A stretch of DNA of 64,000 nt from NCBI RefSeq assembly GCF_004798865.1, contig NW_025335268.1, positions 7,405,127 through 7,469,126 of the forward strand, written 5' to 3'. The position numbers were made by a program, and so were the translations under genes. The stretch's first letter is position 1; each line of letters starts with the position of its first letter. Of the stretch, positions 43,801 to 51,770 are shown piece after piece. The notes below the pieces were generated by a model. The model saw nothing but the letters and a program-made list of their open reading frames with translations, was not told where the DNA came from and searched no databases. The DNA is from Varanus komodoensis. Taxonomy: Eukaryota; Chordata; Lepidosauria; Squamata; Varanidae.

Positions 43801-46474
43801 TCAAAAATCTCATGACAGTTTACAAAATTTAAAAAACCAATAAATTCAACAATTGAAAAACCCTTAGTGCCAGTACTTCATGCCAAAATAATTAAAATAC
43901 CATTTAACAATTAAAAAACTGGATAAATAAAAAGGTTTTGGCCTGCCACCAGAACAAATGAAGCATCGGTGCCAGGCACACCTCTCTGGGGAGCGAGTTC
44001 CGTAATCGGGTTAGGCTTAGGCATTAGCCTCCAGAAGCCATTTCTTTAATGCAGTATTGATTGAGCTATCTAATAATTAATAGTGAAAGTCCTATGGGAT
44101 TGTGTTGGATAAAAGCTGGCAGGGAAAGGAAACCGCCCTCTGTTTCCTGCTGAAATTTAAAAATCAATACATTGCTATATATGGAAGTTCACTGAGATCT
44201 AACATCACTGTTTCTGGAACCCATTTTTCAGGAAGTTCAGTCTGGAAGACCTTCTCACAAACATTATGATCTACTGGGTTTCAGGCTGTATAACTTCTTC
44301 AATGCGGTTTTACAAAGAGAATGCTTGGAAAGCATTGCTTGGAGAAAAATATGACAAGTAAGGCATTGCTCTTTGCTAATTTTGAAGGGCTTTCTTCATA
44401 CCATACATAACCAGAAGGTCCTGTGTCCCACTACAGTGTCTGAGGTCTGTTCTGGCATACCAAGGAACCCCAGTGCAGTATCTGTGGGTGCAGTGGGACC
44501 CCTGGACACTGCCAAGGGCACCCACAAAAGGATCCCCAACATGGGGCCCTGGGCACGCCATAAGAATGCTTTAAAATGTTTGGCTCATTGTTTCTTGTTT
44601 TTTAAAGATTCTTGTTGTTAGTCGCGAAGTCATGTCCATATGTGGGTTTGTATGAAATGCATACAATTTTCTAGGAATTATATACAAACTTCAGTAAGAC
44701 CAGATATCCAAATAAATATGCATTTGAGGTTGGCATCTATTTGCCACCCATTTGTGTATCAAAAACATTGGAAGGTCCTCAAGCCAATGTATTATAGGAG
44801 GTTAGACTTTTTCTTTGCAGATTTGTAATATCAGTCATTCAGTTGTCAAAAAGGTACAAAGAATCCATTTTCTCCCCCACTTATGGATTTCCATGGGGCA
44901 GGTAAATAATTTTTTAAAAGGGTGTGTGTCAATGAATATTAAAGACTGTTCTACTACAAAATTTGCCCATGTAATAAAAGAAGCAACTCCCGGTCAATGC
45001 AAAAGCATGCATTTAAAAGAAACATTGACTGCATTGCACCATCACGAATTAGCTGAACTAGACATCCCTTCATAAAGATACATGAAATACATTTGTCTGC
45101 ATGCAAGGCATGGCTGCAATGGGGATTCACCATCAGGCCAAGAAAGTCCAAGAAACTGTGTGGTAACAAAGCACTTTCTTGGGCAAACATGTTCAGATAC
45201 ATTTACATTCCTTAGACAACACCTTTAGATAGCTTTGGCCATCTAAATGGTTTCCCCTGCTCTTCACAAGGAAGAAGGGCTGAGTCACTTCCCGGATATG
45301 GCAGAAGGCAGCCGTGCCTCACATCCTGGCTCCTGGAATGCCCCCTCAGCACCTGTCCCAAAGGTGGCCCTCCATCTTCAGGGCCTCAGCCAGAGTGGGG
45401 GTCTCCCAGCGTAGGATCCTCAACGTAATCTCAGAAGGCTTTCTCGTGGTTGCAGGAAGGACTCTTCTTTTTCATATGACCAGCCAACAAGCTTGTCCTG
45501 ACTGTAGGGTCGCACCCTTGGCCAAGTTGGAGCTAAATAACCTAACATTTAGTAAAATTATTACATTACTATATTAATTAATGTATTTAGCACCCCTGTC
45601 GCCCATTCGGGCCCGTAGTCAGCCTAAAAGTCAGGGAAGGGCTGCCAAAATAAATTGGGGCAGTTCATCTGGTCTGGAAGCCTTTAGAGACAATTTAAAA
45701 AATATATTTCTTTTTTTAAGGGGGCAGGGAAAATTTAGGGAGCAGCCCAGCCTAACCCAGTTACTAGCTAAAGACTCAGGCTTATTCATGATCTTGTTGT
45801 TTGGTTAAAAACTACTTAGGATAAAAGTATATCCCAGGGATGGGAGACTTTGCTGCTCAGAAGCAATGTTGTTCTGCAGAAAGTCTCTGGAGGCAGAATG
45901 TGGGCTTGCTATACACCTACAGCTTCTTGAGGACTAGCAGGTTCTCTAATAATCTACATAGTGATTGGCTAGGTGAAACTTATGTAGAAACTCAAAGGGG
46001 TGTAACTGAATTGTGAACAACTTCTCTCTCCCATCCTTTGAAGCCTATTTGCATTGTATTTGAGGTAAAACTGTTGGGCAGCTTTGCTGAAGGGCACATC
46101 TGGCTATGCCTCCCAGGATCAGGACAGTTTGCCTTCAGATATCAGTCACAGCAGCAGTGCCACCTGGGAACCTCTGGGGACCAGATTTGACCACCAAGCT
46201 TGAGGTTCTGCACCCTGGGAAAGCAGTTGGTCATTCTCCTATTTCTTGATTGTCTTGCAGGCTTGCTGTACGGGTTCCCACTGGAATTGCTAGCTTTCCC
46301 AATGAACCCCTGCACTTTCCTCGGCCATGGGTTGAGAAGAAGTATGCCAACGTTGTTTCATTCAACTACATGCCCAGAGGTGGTCACTTTGGAGCTCTTG
46401 AAGAACCAGAGCTCCTTGCAGCTGACATTGTACAGTTTGTGGAGAAAGTGGAAAAGGCTAATGTGACCAAATGA
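28716..46474 (+). CDS. EPHX1: EPHX1, microsomal epoxide hydrolase, complete coding region in eight exons
   Basis: Exons 28716-28898, 30982-31162, 32757-32984, 35851-35980, 37651-37865, 41638-41746, 44232-44357 and 46261-46474 sum to 1386 nt: 461 residues plus TGA (human 455). All introns are GT-AG and the frame is kept throughout. The protein is an ER-membrane alpha/beta-hydrolase that opens epoxides with water. Visible parts: N-terminal anchor at residues 3-20, DGWWG (31-35), oxyanion-hole HGWP (148-151), nucleophile Asp226 in GADWGW, cap tyrosines 301 and 376, acid Glu406, and base His433 in RGGHF. These match human D226, Y299, Y374, E404 and H431; a two-residue insertion in the cap explains the offset. 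Odd points: GADWGW instead of GGDWGS, AESL instead of TPPL near residue 73, and a four-residue longer C-terminus. The frame is undamaged, so the gene is probably active. Identification is certain; a second EPHX1-like paralogue elsewhere cannot be excluded. Confidence 0.97.
29135..29290 (-). mobile_element. L2 LINE 3'-end fragment in EPHX1 intron 2, antisense
   Basis: TTATTTATTTATTTAAAG, TTTTATATGCCATCCAATAC and CTCTGGACAGCTTACAAAA are the reverse complement of an L2 tail. The following A-rich DNA to about 29290 fits the 3' UTR. Confidence 0.6.
30240..30545 (+). repeat. Degenerate hAT-like repeat pieces
   Basis: AGGGTGGGCAACCAGAG at about 30247 and GTTGAACCTCTTTCAGGCTG, AGGGCCAGATTGCATTTC at about 30432-30475 resemble ends and bodies of old hAT-type repeats. 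The termini and target duplications are not resolved, so this is a low-confidence grouping. Confidence 0.3.
30648..30765 (+). mobile_element. tRNA-derived SINE, 3' fragment
   Basis: AGACTTTCAGCCTAATTACC, TCAGAGGGTTGTTGTGAGC and GGAGGAAAAGCCTGGATGTA match the body and end of the SINE that is complete at 61022-61265. The head is absent. Confidence 0.6.
30982..31162 (+). CDS. EPHX1: EPHX1 exon 3
   Basis: Acceptor GTATTCTAG, then YLHRRLDEARLAESLDHA, CFHYGFNSAYLKKVISYW and RNQFDWKKQIEVLNKY, PQFKTKIE and the first base of Gly122; donor GTTTGT, weaker than the others. This is the conserved epoxide-hydrolase N-terminal region. The human segment FTPPLEDS is LAESLDHA here, losing both prolines. Confidence 0.95.
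31163..32756. other. EPHX1 intron 3, mostly unassigned
   Basis: No full repeat recognised. The block at roughly 31600-32300 contains a minus-strand AATAAAAAGACTG and looks like an old long repeat, conceivably an LTR-type relic, but no end repeats were found. No further claim is made. Confidence 0.25.
32757..32984 (+). CDS. EPHX1: EPHX1 exon 4 (oxyanion hole)
   Basis: Acceptor TTGGCTTAG; GIDVHFLHVKPLHVPEG, RSVKPLLMVHGWPASFF, AFYKMIPILLDPVSHGLS, CFEIICPSVPGYGFSEA and PHKK; donor AAAGGTAAGT. The HGWP motif supplies the oxyanion hole of the hydrolase. Length 228 nt keeps phase 1. Confidence 0.96.
33035..33150 (+). repeat. Degenerate hAT-like repeat fragment in EPHX1 intron 4
   Basis: GCATGAGGGCCACATTCTGC, GAAGCTCTTGGAGGCAGCAT and CCAGAAATGCCAGCATA share their order with the segment at 16660-16760 (CAAGGGGTC, CTTGGAGGC, GAATGCCA). 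I group them as one old family of DNA-transposon type. Confidence 0.35.
33310..33825 (+). mobile_element. L2 LINE 3' part in EPHX1 intron 4, sense
   Basis: AAACTGCAACTAGTACAAAA TATGGCAGCC (L2 LQLVQNAAAR), AAGTCTCTGCACTGGCTGCC (LHWLP), AAAGCCCTTCATG and CTAATCTGTGGAAAGCCCTG (LWKAL) follow L2 order. It ends in TGTAAACTGCCTAGAGCTTA, the 3' UTR. It is the only long L2 in EPHX1 in sense orientation. Confidence 0.7.
33830..34130 (-). mobile_element. L2-type LINE fragment, antisense
   Basis: On the minus strand: AAGACTGAGGCACTGTTGGT, GAGTGGATCCCTC and GTTGCACTCCCACTG, the same words as 'aagacggaagtcctgttggtgggtgg' and 'gttgcactccctct' in the L2 copy at 8055. The other end, near the exon-flanking CCAGGAGTACCAACAGGGCA, is less certain. 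Confidence 0.5.
34165..34378 (+). mobile_element. BovB/RTE LINE 3' end
   Basis: AAAGACAGAAAAAGAAGAGG, GAGATGGATAAATTCTG, CTACAGCCCTGAGTTTGC, GAGCTGAGCAGGGCTGTGAA, CATTCATAGGGTCACCGTAA and CAACTTGACAGCACATAACA give the last coding part and 3' end of BovB. It was inserted between two L2 pieces in EPHX1 intron 4. Mutated but easily read. Confidence 0.8.
34385..35800 (-). mobile_element. L2 LINE copy in EPHX1 intron 4, antisense
   Basis: Minus-strand reading from about 35720: GGTHLFKGIRPLPKNPNLD and LECLNSYRLVDNIHFLGKVLHWVIADQLQ match the L2 'PLLKKPSLDPEDLxNYRPISNLPFLGKVLE' block at the start of RT. Later come MLMGGLSAQLSDGSP and LPLKDQVCSWVLLDPALSLVAQ, and at the far end a C-terminal part with decay. 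There are many frameshifts. At about 1.4 kb it is the longest continuous L2 here. Confidence 0.75.
35851..35980 (+). CDS. EPHX1: EPHX1 exon 5 (nucleophile Asp226)
   Basis: Acceptor CTCTTTACAG; GFKCLCAARIFYKMMLRLG, FREFYVQGADWGWLICT, SLAQIAP; donor AAGGTGAGAG. Asp226 lies in GADWGW. The human residues around it are GGDWGS, so the residues before the Asp and three after it are changed to Ala and Trp. Confidence 0.96.
36640..36803 (-). mobile_element. tRNA-derived SINE in EPHX1 intron 5, antisense
   Basis: The minus strand starts with GTGTGGCATAATGGTTAGG and AGAGCGGGTTGAG (tRNA-like head, box A), then CCCAGTTCTAGTCCCCACTC (box B) and GTGATTTTGGATCAGTCATT, CTGACTGAGTTGTGGTTGTG. Same family as 25351-25578. 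The 3' tail is eroded. Confidence 0.7.
37651..37865 (+). CDS. EPHX1: EPHX1 exon 6 (cap domain)
   Basis: An A-rich acceptor (AAAAATTTAG), then SHVKGLHINTLAVRTVEF, KQLLSLPFGRFFPRLLGF, YPEDIQRVFPLTTKFLHK, MVTEFGYLHLQATKPDTI; donor ATTGGTAAG. It is 215 nt against 209 expected from human, a two-codon gain near PFGRFFPRLLG. Tyr301 corresponds to human Tyr299. This is the most divergent exon. Confidence 0.94.
38500..39960 (-). mobile_element. L2 LINE with endonuclease part, EPHX1 intron 6, antisense
   Basis: Minus-strand pieces: near 39760 MNERADMVCITETWVGNW is the endonuclease domain start (the ADxxxITETW motif), and near 38870-38600 HILVTSWITEMLHLGLPLKMVWN, FQLVQNRAAKLLWQTGQH are the RT C-terminus. 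Between them (39040-39300) lie remains of the RT active region. Internal deletions have shortened a several-kb element to about 1.4 kb. Confidence 0.7.
40035..40430 (-). mobile_element. L2 LINE 3' end, EPHX1 intron 6, antisense
   Basis: The minus strand reads KRAFSVIAPHLWNSLPKGD, the conserved L2 C-terminus, then a long A/T-rich 3' UTR to TTAGCTTATTTATTTATC. It is separate from the copy at 38500-39960 because both hold different parts and the gap has no L2. A run of 12 G residues lies at 40431-40442 at its 5' edge. Confidence 0.75.
41638..41746 (+). CDS. EPHX1: EPHX1 exon 7
   Basis: Acceptor TTCTGGTTTAG; GYALTDSPVGLAAYILEK, FSAWTDSSFRYLEDGGLE; donor AAAAGTGGGT. The human sequence LNDSPVGLAAYILEKFSTW is nearly the same. 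Confidence 0.95.
41880..42245. repeat. Possible old hAT-like element
   Basis: The right end, GAGCCACAAGTTACCCACCC TTG, and CCATGGGCCATCTTACTAAG resemble the right end of common hAT-type repeats. The left end and duplications are unclear. Confidence 0.25.
42260..42640 (-). mobile_element. L2 LINE 3'-end fragment, EPHX1 intron 7, antisense
   Basis: AAAGTGTTTATTCTGCCACT, CTAAGTTGTTCCATATCAAT and AACTTGGCACCAAAAAAGCAG look like an old L2 3' end in reverse orientation. The match is weaker than for other copies. Confidence 0.4.
43740..44020 (-). mobile_element. L2 LINE 3' end, EPHX1 intron 7, antisense
   Basis: GAGCGAGTTCCGTAATCGGG is the reverse complement of a TTCCGGAACTCGC-type L2 block (the conserved C-terminal region), followed by GCCACCAGAACAAATGAAG and an A-rich 3' UTR to 43740. 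A possible weaker L2 tail lies at 43230-43340. Confidence 0.6.
44232..44357 (+). CDS. EPHX1: EPHX1 exon 8 (cap tyrosine)
   Basis: Acceptor CATTTTTCAG; KKFSLEDLLTNIMIYWVSG, CITSSMRFYKENAWKALL, GEKYD; donor ACAAGTAAGG. Tyr376 in RFYKEN is the human Tyr374, which protonates the epoxide together with Tyr301. Confidence 0.95.
44598..44640 (-). mobile_element. BovB/RTE 3'-terminal remnant
   Basis: TCTTGTTGTTAGTCGCGAAG TCATGTCC is the reverse complement of the BovB 3' terminus (GGACATGACTTCGCGACTAACAACAA). Only about 40 bases remain. Confidence 0.5.
46261..46474 (+). CDS. EPHX1: EPHX1 exon 9 (last coding exon, catalytic Glu and His)
   Basis: Acceptor TGTCTTGCAG; LAVRVPTGIASFPNEPLHF, PRPWVEKKYANVVSFNYM, PRGGHFGALEEPELLAAD, IVQFVEKVEKANVTK and TGA at 46472-46474. 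Glu406 and His433 complete the catalytic charge relay. The tail KANVTK extends a few residues beyond the human end. Confidence 0.96.
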
Positions 46475-47012
46475 AGAAACAACTTGTTTGGGTTGTTGAG
46501 CTGCTATACTCAAAACTGTGGAACAGGTCCTGCAGGGTTGTATTTTCCCTTCTACGATAAACTACAGCACTGAATTTAGAAAAGGGAAACTTTAATTTCA
46601 GGGGAGTTGTTTGTCTTCTGTCCTTTATCCTGTGTTGCCAATCTAAATCAATCTGCATTCAAGCTGACTGTATTTGCTGAGAGAAGAAACTGACAACTGA
46701 GAGAGTGCAGTTGCTGAGGGGAAAAACTAACAACATAAAAGTCTCTGGATCCAGTTTTTATTATTTATAAAGCACCATCTCAGAGGAGAGGTTCCTGTCC
46801 CAAGGGGTTTATTGATGTCTAAAGAGGGGGATGCTGGAATAAAAGTTTGTGTGCATCTAGGTTTAAGAGAATGTACAGATTTTAATTCTTGCAGAAGGCC
46901 TCATTTCGTGCAGGCCTTGTTGCAGCTGAGACTAGTGTGCCTTGCAACTCCTCAGAAGTTAGTGTTTTCTTGTGTATTATTGTAAGAAATAAATTGGGCG
47001 TGACTGTACCAG
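46475..47012 (+). other. EPHX1: Probable EPHX1 3' UTR with two candidate poly(A) signals
   Basis: AATAAA hexamers lie at 46838-46843 and 46988-46993. The second is followed 20-45 bases later by a strong GT-rich element (TGTTGTGTGTTGTTTGT), so it looks the better site, though it lies in the repeat-B copy; the first is the nearest to the stop. Human EPHX1 has a short 3' UTR, so both are plausible. Transcript data would decide. Confidence 0.45.
46845..46995 (+). repeat. Dispersed repeat family B, copy 2
   Basis: TTAAGAGAATGTACAGATTT, TTGCAGAAGGCCT, CAACTCCTCAGAAGTTAGTG and CTTGTGTATTATTGTA match 13285-13445 in order and spacing, at about three quarters identity by eye. Its end carries the AATAAA that may serve EPHX1. 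Confidence 0.55.
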
Positions 47013-47212
47013 AATCTGTTGTGTGTTGTTTGTAGAGCAGACACCAATGGTGGGCGGTCTGCCACATGAATCACCTCTTTCTCACCCTGTATTCACCATG
47101 CCTTTCATGTTTGTAATGACCTTTGACCATTATGTAGTGAGTGGGCCAGGGACTCACTCCGCAGGCTTTCCAAGGGTCTGTGTTACCAGAATCCAAGAGG
47201 AGGATACAGCGG

Positions 47213-47290
47213 AATCATAGAACCATGGAATGGTAGAGTTGGAAGGGGCCTAGAAGGGCCCCTGGGCCAACCCACTGCTGTTGCAGGTCA
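47213..47290 (-). mobile_element. CR1 3'-end fragment
   Basis: AATCATAGAACCATGGAATG, GTAGAGTTGGAAGGGGCCTA and CAACCCACTGCTGTTGCAGG are the reverse complement of the CR1 3' end ('tcatagaatcatagagttggaaggggcc'). Confidence 0.6.
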
Positions 47291-48083
47291 CCCATTGGCA
47301 ATGGAAGCGGTGATAGCAGGGCAGGAGGCTCAAAGTGAGGGCAGGAGCCATTTAAGCTCCACCAGGGTCGCTGCCAACAGTTTCCCAGGCAGACCATGAT
47401 GGCAGACATGCTTTGGAAGAGATGGGAGGGGACTCAGGAGAAGAGGGAGAGCCCAGTCCTTGAACATGTGACAAGCTGCTGGGAAAGGCAAGCTACCCAG
47501 TTAGAGAGCTGTTGGTGGGGAAAGGGACATGTCCTACCAGGGCTCTGGCAAAACACCACAGCAGTTGCTTTCCCACTTACCCCATCCACGCACTGCTCTC
47601 TCTGATTTGCAAAGCCAGTGCTACCTCTACCATCCCCTCCCATTCCTTTCGGGGATGAATATTGCAAGCCTTCCCTTTTGTCTCCTCCACTTCTTGCCTC
47701 AAGAAACTGCTAGCTGAATCACATGCCTATTCAGAAGTAAATCACATTAGCCTCAATGACCTTACTCACAGGTAAACCATATCAACTCCAGTGCTCTTGG
47801 GTGGAAGGGAATGGCGCTTGACAGAATCTTGGTTTTCAATTTGTGAGGAGGAAATAAAAACTCCGGTCCATGGGAAAGATCAAATGTTTGAACCTCTGCC
47901 GCTTTATTGACCAGTGTCCCAGTACCTGCAGTCACTAACGATAATGCATTACCGGGTAGGAACTCAACTACAAAATCGCAGCCCATGTGCAGACACTTCT
48001 ATAACATACACCAATACAGAGTGTCAAGTTTCCAGATAATCTGAGTACAATAGCCTCCTGATGTCTTTAGGCATGACATAATG
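47291..48083. other. Downstream of EPHX1, no supported feature
   Basis: No gene seen. A 74-residue minus-strand frame (47762-47986) with LVTAGTGTLVNKAAE is unexplained and has no context; I do not call it a gene. Confidence 0.3.
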
Positions 48084-48091
48084 TTCTAAAT

Positions 48092-48375
48092 CATGAGTCC
48101 TCAAACTACAGCCTGCGGGACGGATCCGGCCCACCATGGCCATCCATCCGGCCCGTGCTGCTGTTTGCCCTGCGCACGCTTGCTGTGCAGGCGGGGAGGC
48201 AGTGGCTTGCTCACTTGGAGATGGTTTTGGACTCGCTGGGAGATCTCCGAGCGAGCCACCGCAGCGCAGGCCCAATGCTGCCTCGCGCATGCCCAGGCAC
48301 CCCCACCTCACCAGCCCACGACGGTCACCGCAGCCTTTCAACTGGCCCCCTGTTGAAAAAATTTGAGGACCACTG
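48092..48375. mobile_element. Non-autonomous hAT element with target duplications
   Basis: Left end CATGAGTCCTCAAACTAC, right end TTTGAGGACCACTG: imperfect inverted repeats of hAT type. Flanks TTCTAAAT (48084-48091) and TTCTAAAC (48376-48383) form an 8-bp duplication with one mismatch. The interior is CpG-rich (GGATCCGGCCCACC and similar), a known trait of this family, so the reading frames there are not genes. At 284 bp it is non-autonomous. Confidence 0.85.
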
Positions 48376-48964
48376 TTCTAAACCATCAGAAATACCGGTA
48401 ACAATAGGATGGAAAACATTACTGATTGCTGTATTGATAGGTCAGTCTAGCAAATACTTGACAGTTCAGGTCAGCCAAGTCTGTTTAAACATGCAAATGC
48501 GTCTGATGAAGTCTGGTTTGACAAATGTACTCAGCAGGGGCTCTGCTCCGTGAGACTAGATGTTAGGTGGGACCATTCAGAAACAAATGAACATTATTTC
48601 AGTTTTTCTACAGCTGATAAGAACACAGGTATTTCTAGTGACGCTTCTCAGTCTAGCTAATAATGCCATCTGCTTAAGGCAACGGCAACGTTAAACAGTG
48701 AGCAGGCTTGGAAAGCTGGTGCTTTGTGAGACAGAGGTGTATATTTGATTTCATAACACAAAGGCACATATAAGCAATGCTTTTCTACCAGGATTTATCT
48801 GAAATTTCCCAACACACTGCTGGTCCTGCAAGCTCCGCCAGATGGGAGGAGGAGAGCAGCAAACAGCACCTCAACTTCCGCTTGCCTCTTCCACGGGCCT
48901 TCTCCATGATTTTGAGCCAGTGTGCAGAGGGAATGGCACTTTGCCCTTTAAGACTCCACTCTTT

Positions 48965-49345
48965 CACACTTGTGCCTAGCTAATTTTTTAAGGGCCATTT
49001 TCTTTCACACATCACCTTTTCAGCTCCTCTGACTTCTCTTGCAATTGCATTTGTGGGTAACACAAGTTGCTCCACCTCCCTGATCGTTTTAGCTGCCTTT
49101 TTCTGCACTTTTCCCAACTCAGTAATGTCCTTTTTCAGGTACAGTGCCCAGAACTGTACACAACATTCCAAGTGCAGCTGCACCAAAGATTGTATAAGGG
49201 AGGTATGATTCTGGCAGTCCTTTCCTAAGTATACCTAACATGGAGTTTGTTTTTGTTTATTTTTCCACAGCAGTTGTGCACTGGCTCAGCTTTTTCATCG
49301 AGCTGTCAACCACAATCCCCTGATCCATTTCTGAGTAGACATGCT
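48965..49345 (-). mobile_element. CR1 LINE fragment (RT C-terminus)
   Basis: On the minus strand VQLHLECCVQFWALYLKKD matches the CR1 LVRPHLEYCVQFWAPxYKKDI block, followed by LGKVQKKAAKTIREVEQL and other residues in CR1 order. The upstream part continues to about 49345 in a poorer state. Confidence 0.7.
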
Positions 49346-49354
49346 TAGGGTTGC

Positions 49355-49430
49355 ATTGTATTTATATAATTATTTAATTTCTATACCACCCAAAAGCCAA
49401 AGCTCTCGTTGTAAATAAGGAATATGTTGT
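49355..49430 (-). mobile_element. L2 LINE 3'-tail fragment
   Basis: TATTTAATTTCTATACCACC and CAAAAGCCAAAGCTCTCG are the reverse complement of the L2 tail ('gagagctttggc..gggcggtatagaaat'). Short but typical. Confidence 0.5.
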
Positions 49431-49434
49431 AAAG

Positions 49435-51705
49435 TACTTTGTTCTCTTATTACAATTGTTATAGCAATGGAATATTACCTGGATTACTATAGTAAGCTAA
49501 AACATGCCTCTGCCAACTCAAAAAAATGACCGCTGTGTTTAACTTTTATATTTAACTTTTGTTTTACACAATGCATAGAATTCCTTATAAAACTGCTGAT
49601 CTATAGCTTTTCTAGAGTAACAAATGCTTAACTCTCCCCTTGCTTACACTGAATTTTTAAAATTCTAGTAAGCGTCTTGTGGTAAATATATCAATGCATG
49701 TCTTTGCATAAAAAGGAAATGCCAGATCTTGAGGAAAATGCTTATATTGCTTTAATGGATAAGTACCGTGCTTTGCACAACTGAAAGGTCAAAATAATAG
49801 CAGCGGTCCTCAGGAGAACACTCAGCCTCCTATGATTTCTGCAAACCACATTCAAAGTGCCTCACATCCAGCTCCTTTGTGGGCAAAGCACCATCCCTGG
49901 GATGCGACAGAATTCGGTTTGTGAATAACACTGTTGCTACTCCCACCCTTTGAAATGAATCAGGATATAACTATTGATCAATCAGAATGTTAAATGAAAA
50001 AAAGAATACATCAAAGGCAGAAATGTATGGCTGCTAGGTGCCTTTTCCTGCAGCCAGCCAAAGGTCTGGCTACAGGAAAAGGCATGGTCCCTCTTGCAGC
50101 TTTGGAAAAAGTCACAGCAGGTGCTCAATGTTTGGAGAACCCTCCACTCCACTCTTTCAGCTGACGTGGTTCTTTCCGCCAGAGCTGAGTCCCCAGCGAT
50201 GGAGATGGTTTTTGGGACAGATGCAGGAGAACAAGGAGGGCTGGAACAAGGCACCACCAATTCCAAGCAGTGCCTCTGCCCCTCCACCTCGTGAGAAGGG
50301 GAAAAACACTTATATGGCTGAAATCAGCCATATAAACGCTTTGGAAGGTAAGGGAAATGCAAAGGCAAACCTGCCTGCTTAATTTGGAATGCCCCCAGTG
50401 CTTAATTGGATGCCCCCCACATTCTGAATTTGGGGCGGCATGGGGCGGCATAAAAATGTTTTAATAAATAAATAAATAAAAAGATTACAGGCAGCCGCAT
50501 AGGGTTGTGCCCTGATTTACATAGGTACCATTGGTTAACGTGGAGAGACAGCAAATAGTCCCATGAAGACCAGAAGAAATGGCATCACCGTAGACTGTAA
50601 TGGGAATTCCTTACTAATTTGTTGGCTTCTGAAGAACTTGAGAAGCACTACTAGTGCATCTTATTTCTGTGTTATTCCTCTGTGTGTGTGTGAGTGCGGG
50701 CATTTATCACTGTGTCTAACATAAGTATTAAAACCAAAATGTTTTGGTTTCTACCATCTTCAGCTGCTCTGATGCGAATCAAAGGATACTATAGCCAAAG
50801 AAGCAGTTACTTAGGGTGGGCAGATACTCTACTTTTACGGGTCAGTTCTCTATTTGAAATACTGTCCGAGTCAAATTTCAGGACAAAAGACAGCTTTGCG
50901 GTCCTTAAACAATATCTGAGGGGTTATAGGATGTTTTGGATTCTCAGCTCCGAGATCAGAGATGGTGCTCCAACCTTGAAGCTGGAAGTTCTGACACTTC
51001 TGCTTGTGGCCGGCTGGTGGCCAGGTGGCTACAACCATCTGCTTCTCTGAGATTGAAGGAACAAACCTCAGAGGTAGGAGAAGACAGGTAATTTGGTAGG
51101 AGGGGAGGAGACTGGAGAGGTCAGGAAATCAGCTATCCTGAGGTCTTTCCTGCCTCCCTTCTTTTCAGGAGCAGTTTTGCTAGAAAGACCAAAAAAAAAA
51201 AAAAAAAAGCCTGCCCAAAGAGAATATGTAAGAAACTGTAAGAAAGGAGAGCAGAATGTGTCATGCGCCATTATTCAGATAGTCTCTTCAAGTATGTAGG
51301 GGAACCCTCAGCTACTTTTTTAACATAATGTATTCAGATCTCTCACACAAGATCTCATCTTGGAGCACAATTAAATTCTTCATCAGATATGCAGATTTTT
51401 CTGTTTTCCAGAAATCATTCTCTTGGACAAGGATCTGCCTGTTCCTTGTTACCAGCCTGAGTAACAAGTTGAAAGTGATTGATCCAAAAGGATAGCTCCA
51501 GTACCCCATGTTCAAAATCTCCTTATATAAAAATTGGAGGCTATCAAAATTTCAAGTTTTTTTTACTCTATTTATATCCTATCAAAATACATACCTTAAA
51601 GATCCCATTCCTGTTCCTAAATCACCCAATGTCTAAATATCATGGGTATTCAAACTTCTTAACATGCTTGGACCTTCTAAAAACATGCATATAAAAATCT
51701 TCTAG
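49435..51705. other. Gene-free stretch, little recognised
   Basis: No exon or full repeat. A run of 18 A residues lies at 51191-51208, and an (AATA)n-like run near 50465. The overlapping frames at 49982-50451 on both strands encode nothing known. Confidence 0.3.
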
Positions 51706-51709
51706 AAAT

Positions 51710-51770
51710 CTATTACTACATTTCTATACCACCTGTACCCAAAGCTCTCTGCGTGGTTCACAACATTAAG
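51710..51770 (-). mobile_element. L2 LINE 3'-tail fragment
   Basis: TACTACATTTCTATACCACC and CAAAGCTCTCTGCGTGGTTC are the L2 3' end in reverse complement. Confidence 0.6.

Noticed and set aside
47762-47986. Minus-strand 74-residue frame with LVTAGTGTLVNKAAE
   Set aside because: The peptide looks non-random but I could not tie it to any family; no splice or context support. A protein search would decide.
48024-48553. Several overlapping frames of 76-132 residues on both strands
   Set aside because: They lie in the CpG-rich interior of a hAT element with clear ends and target duplications.
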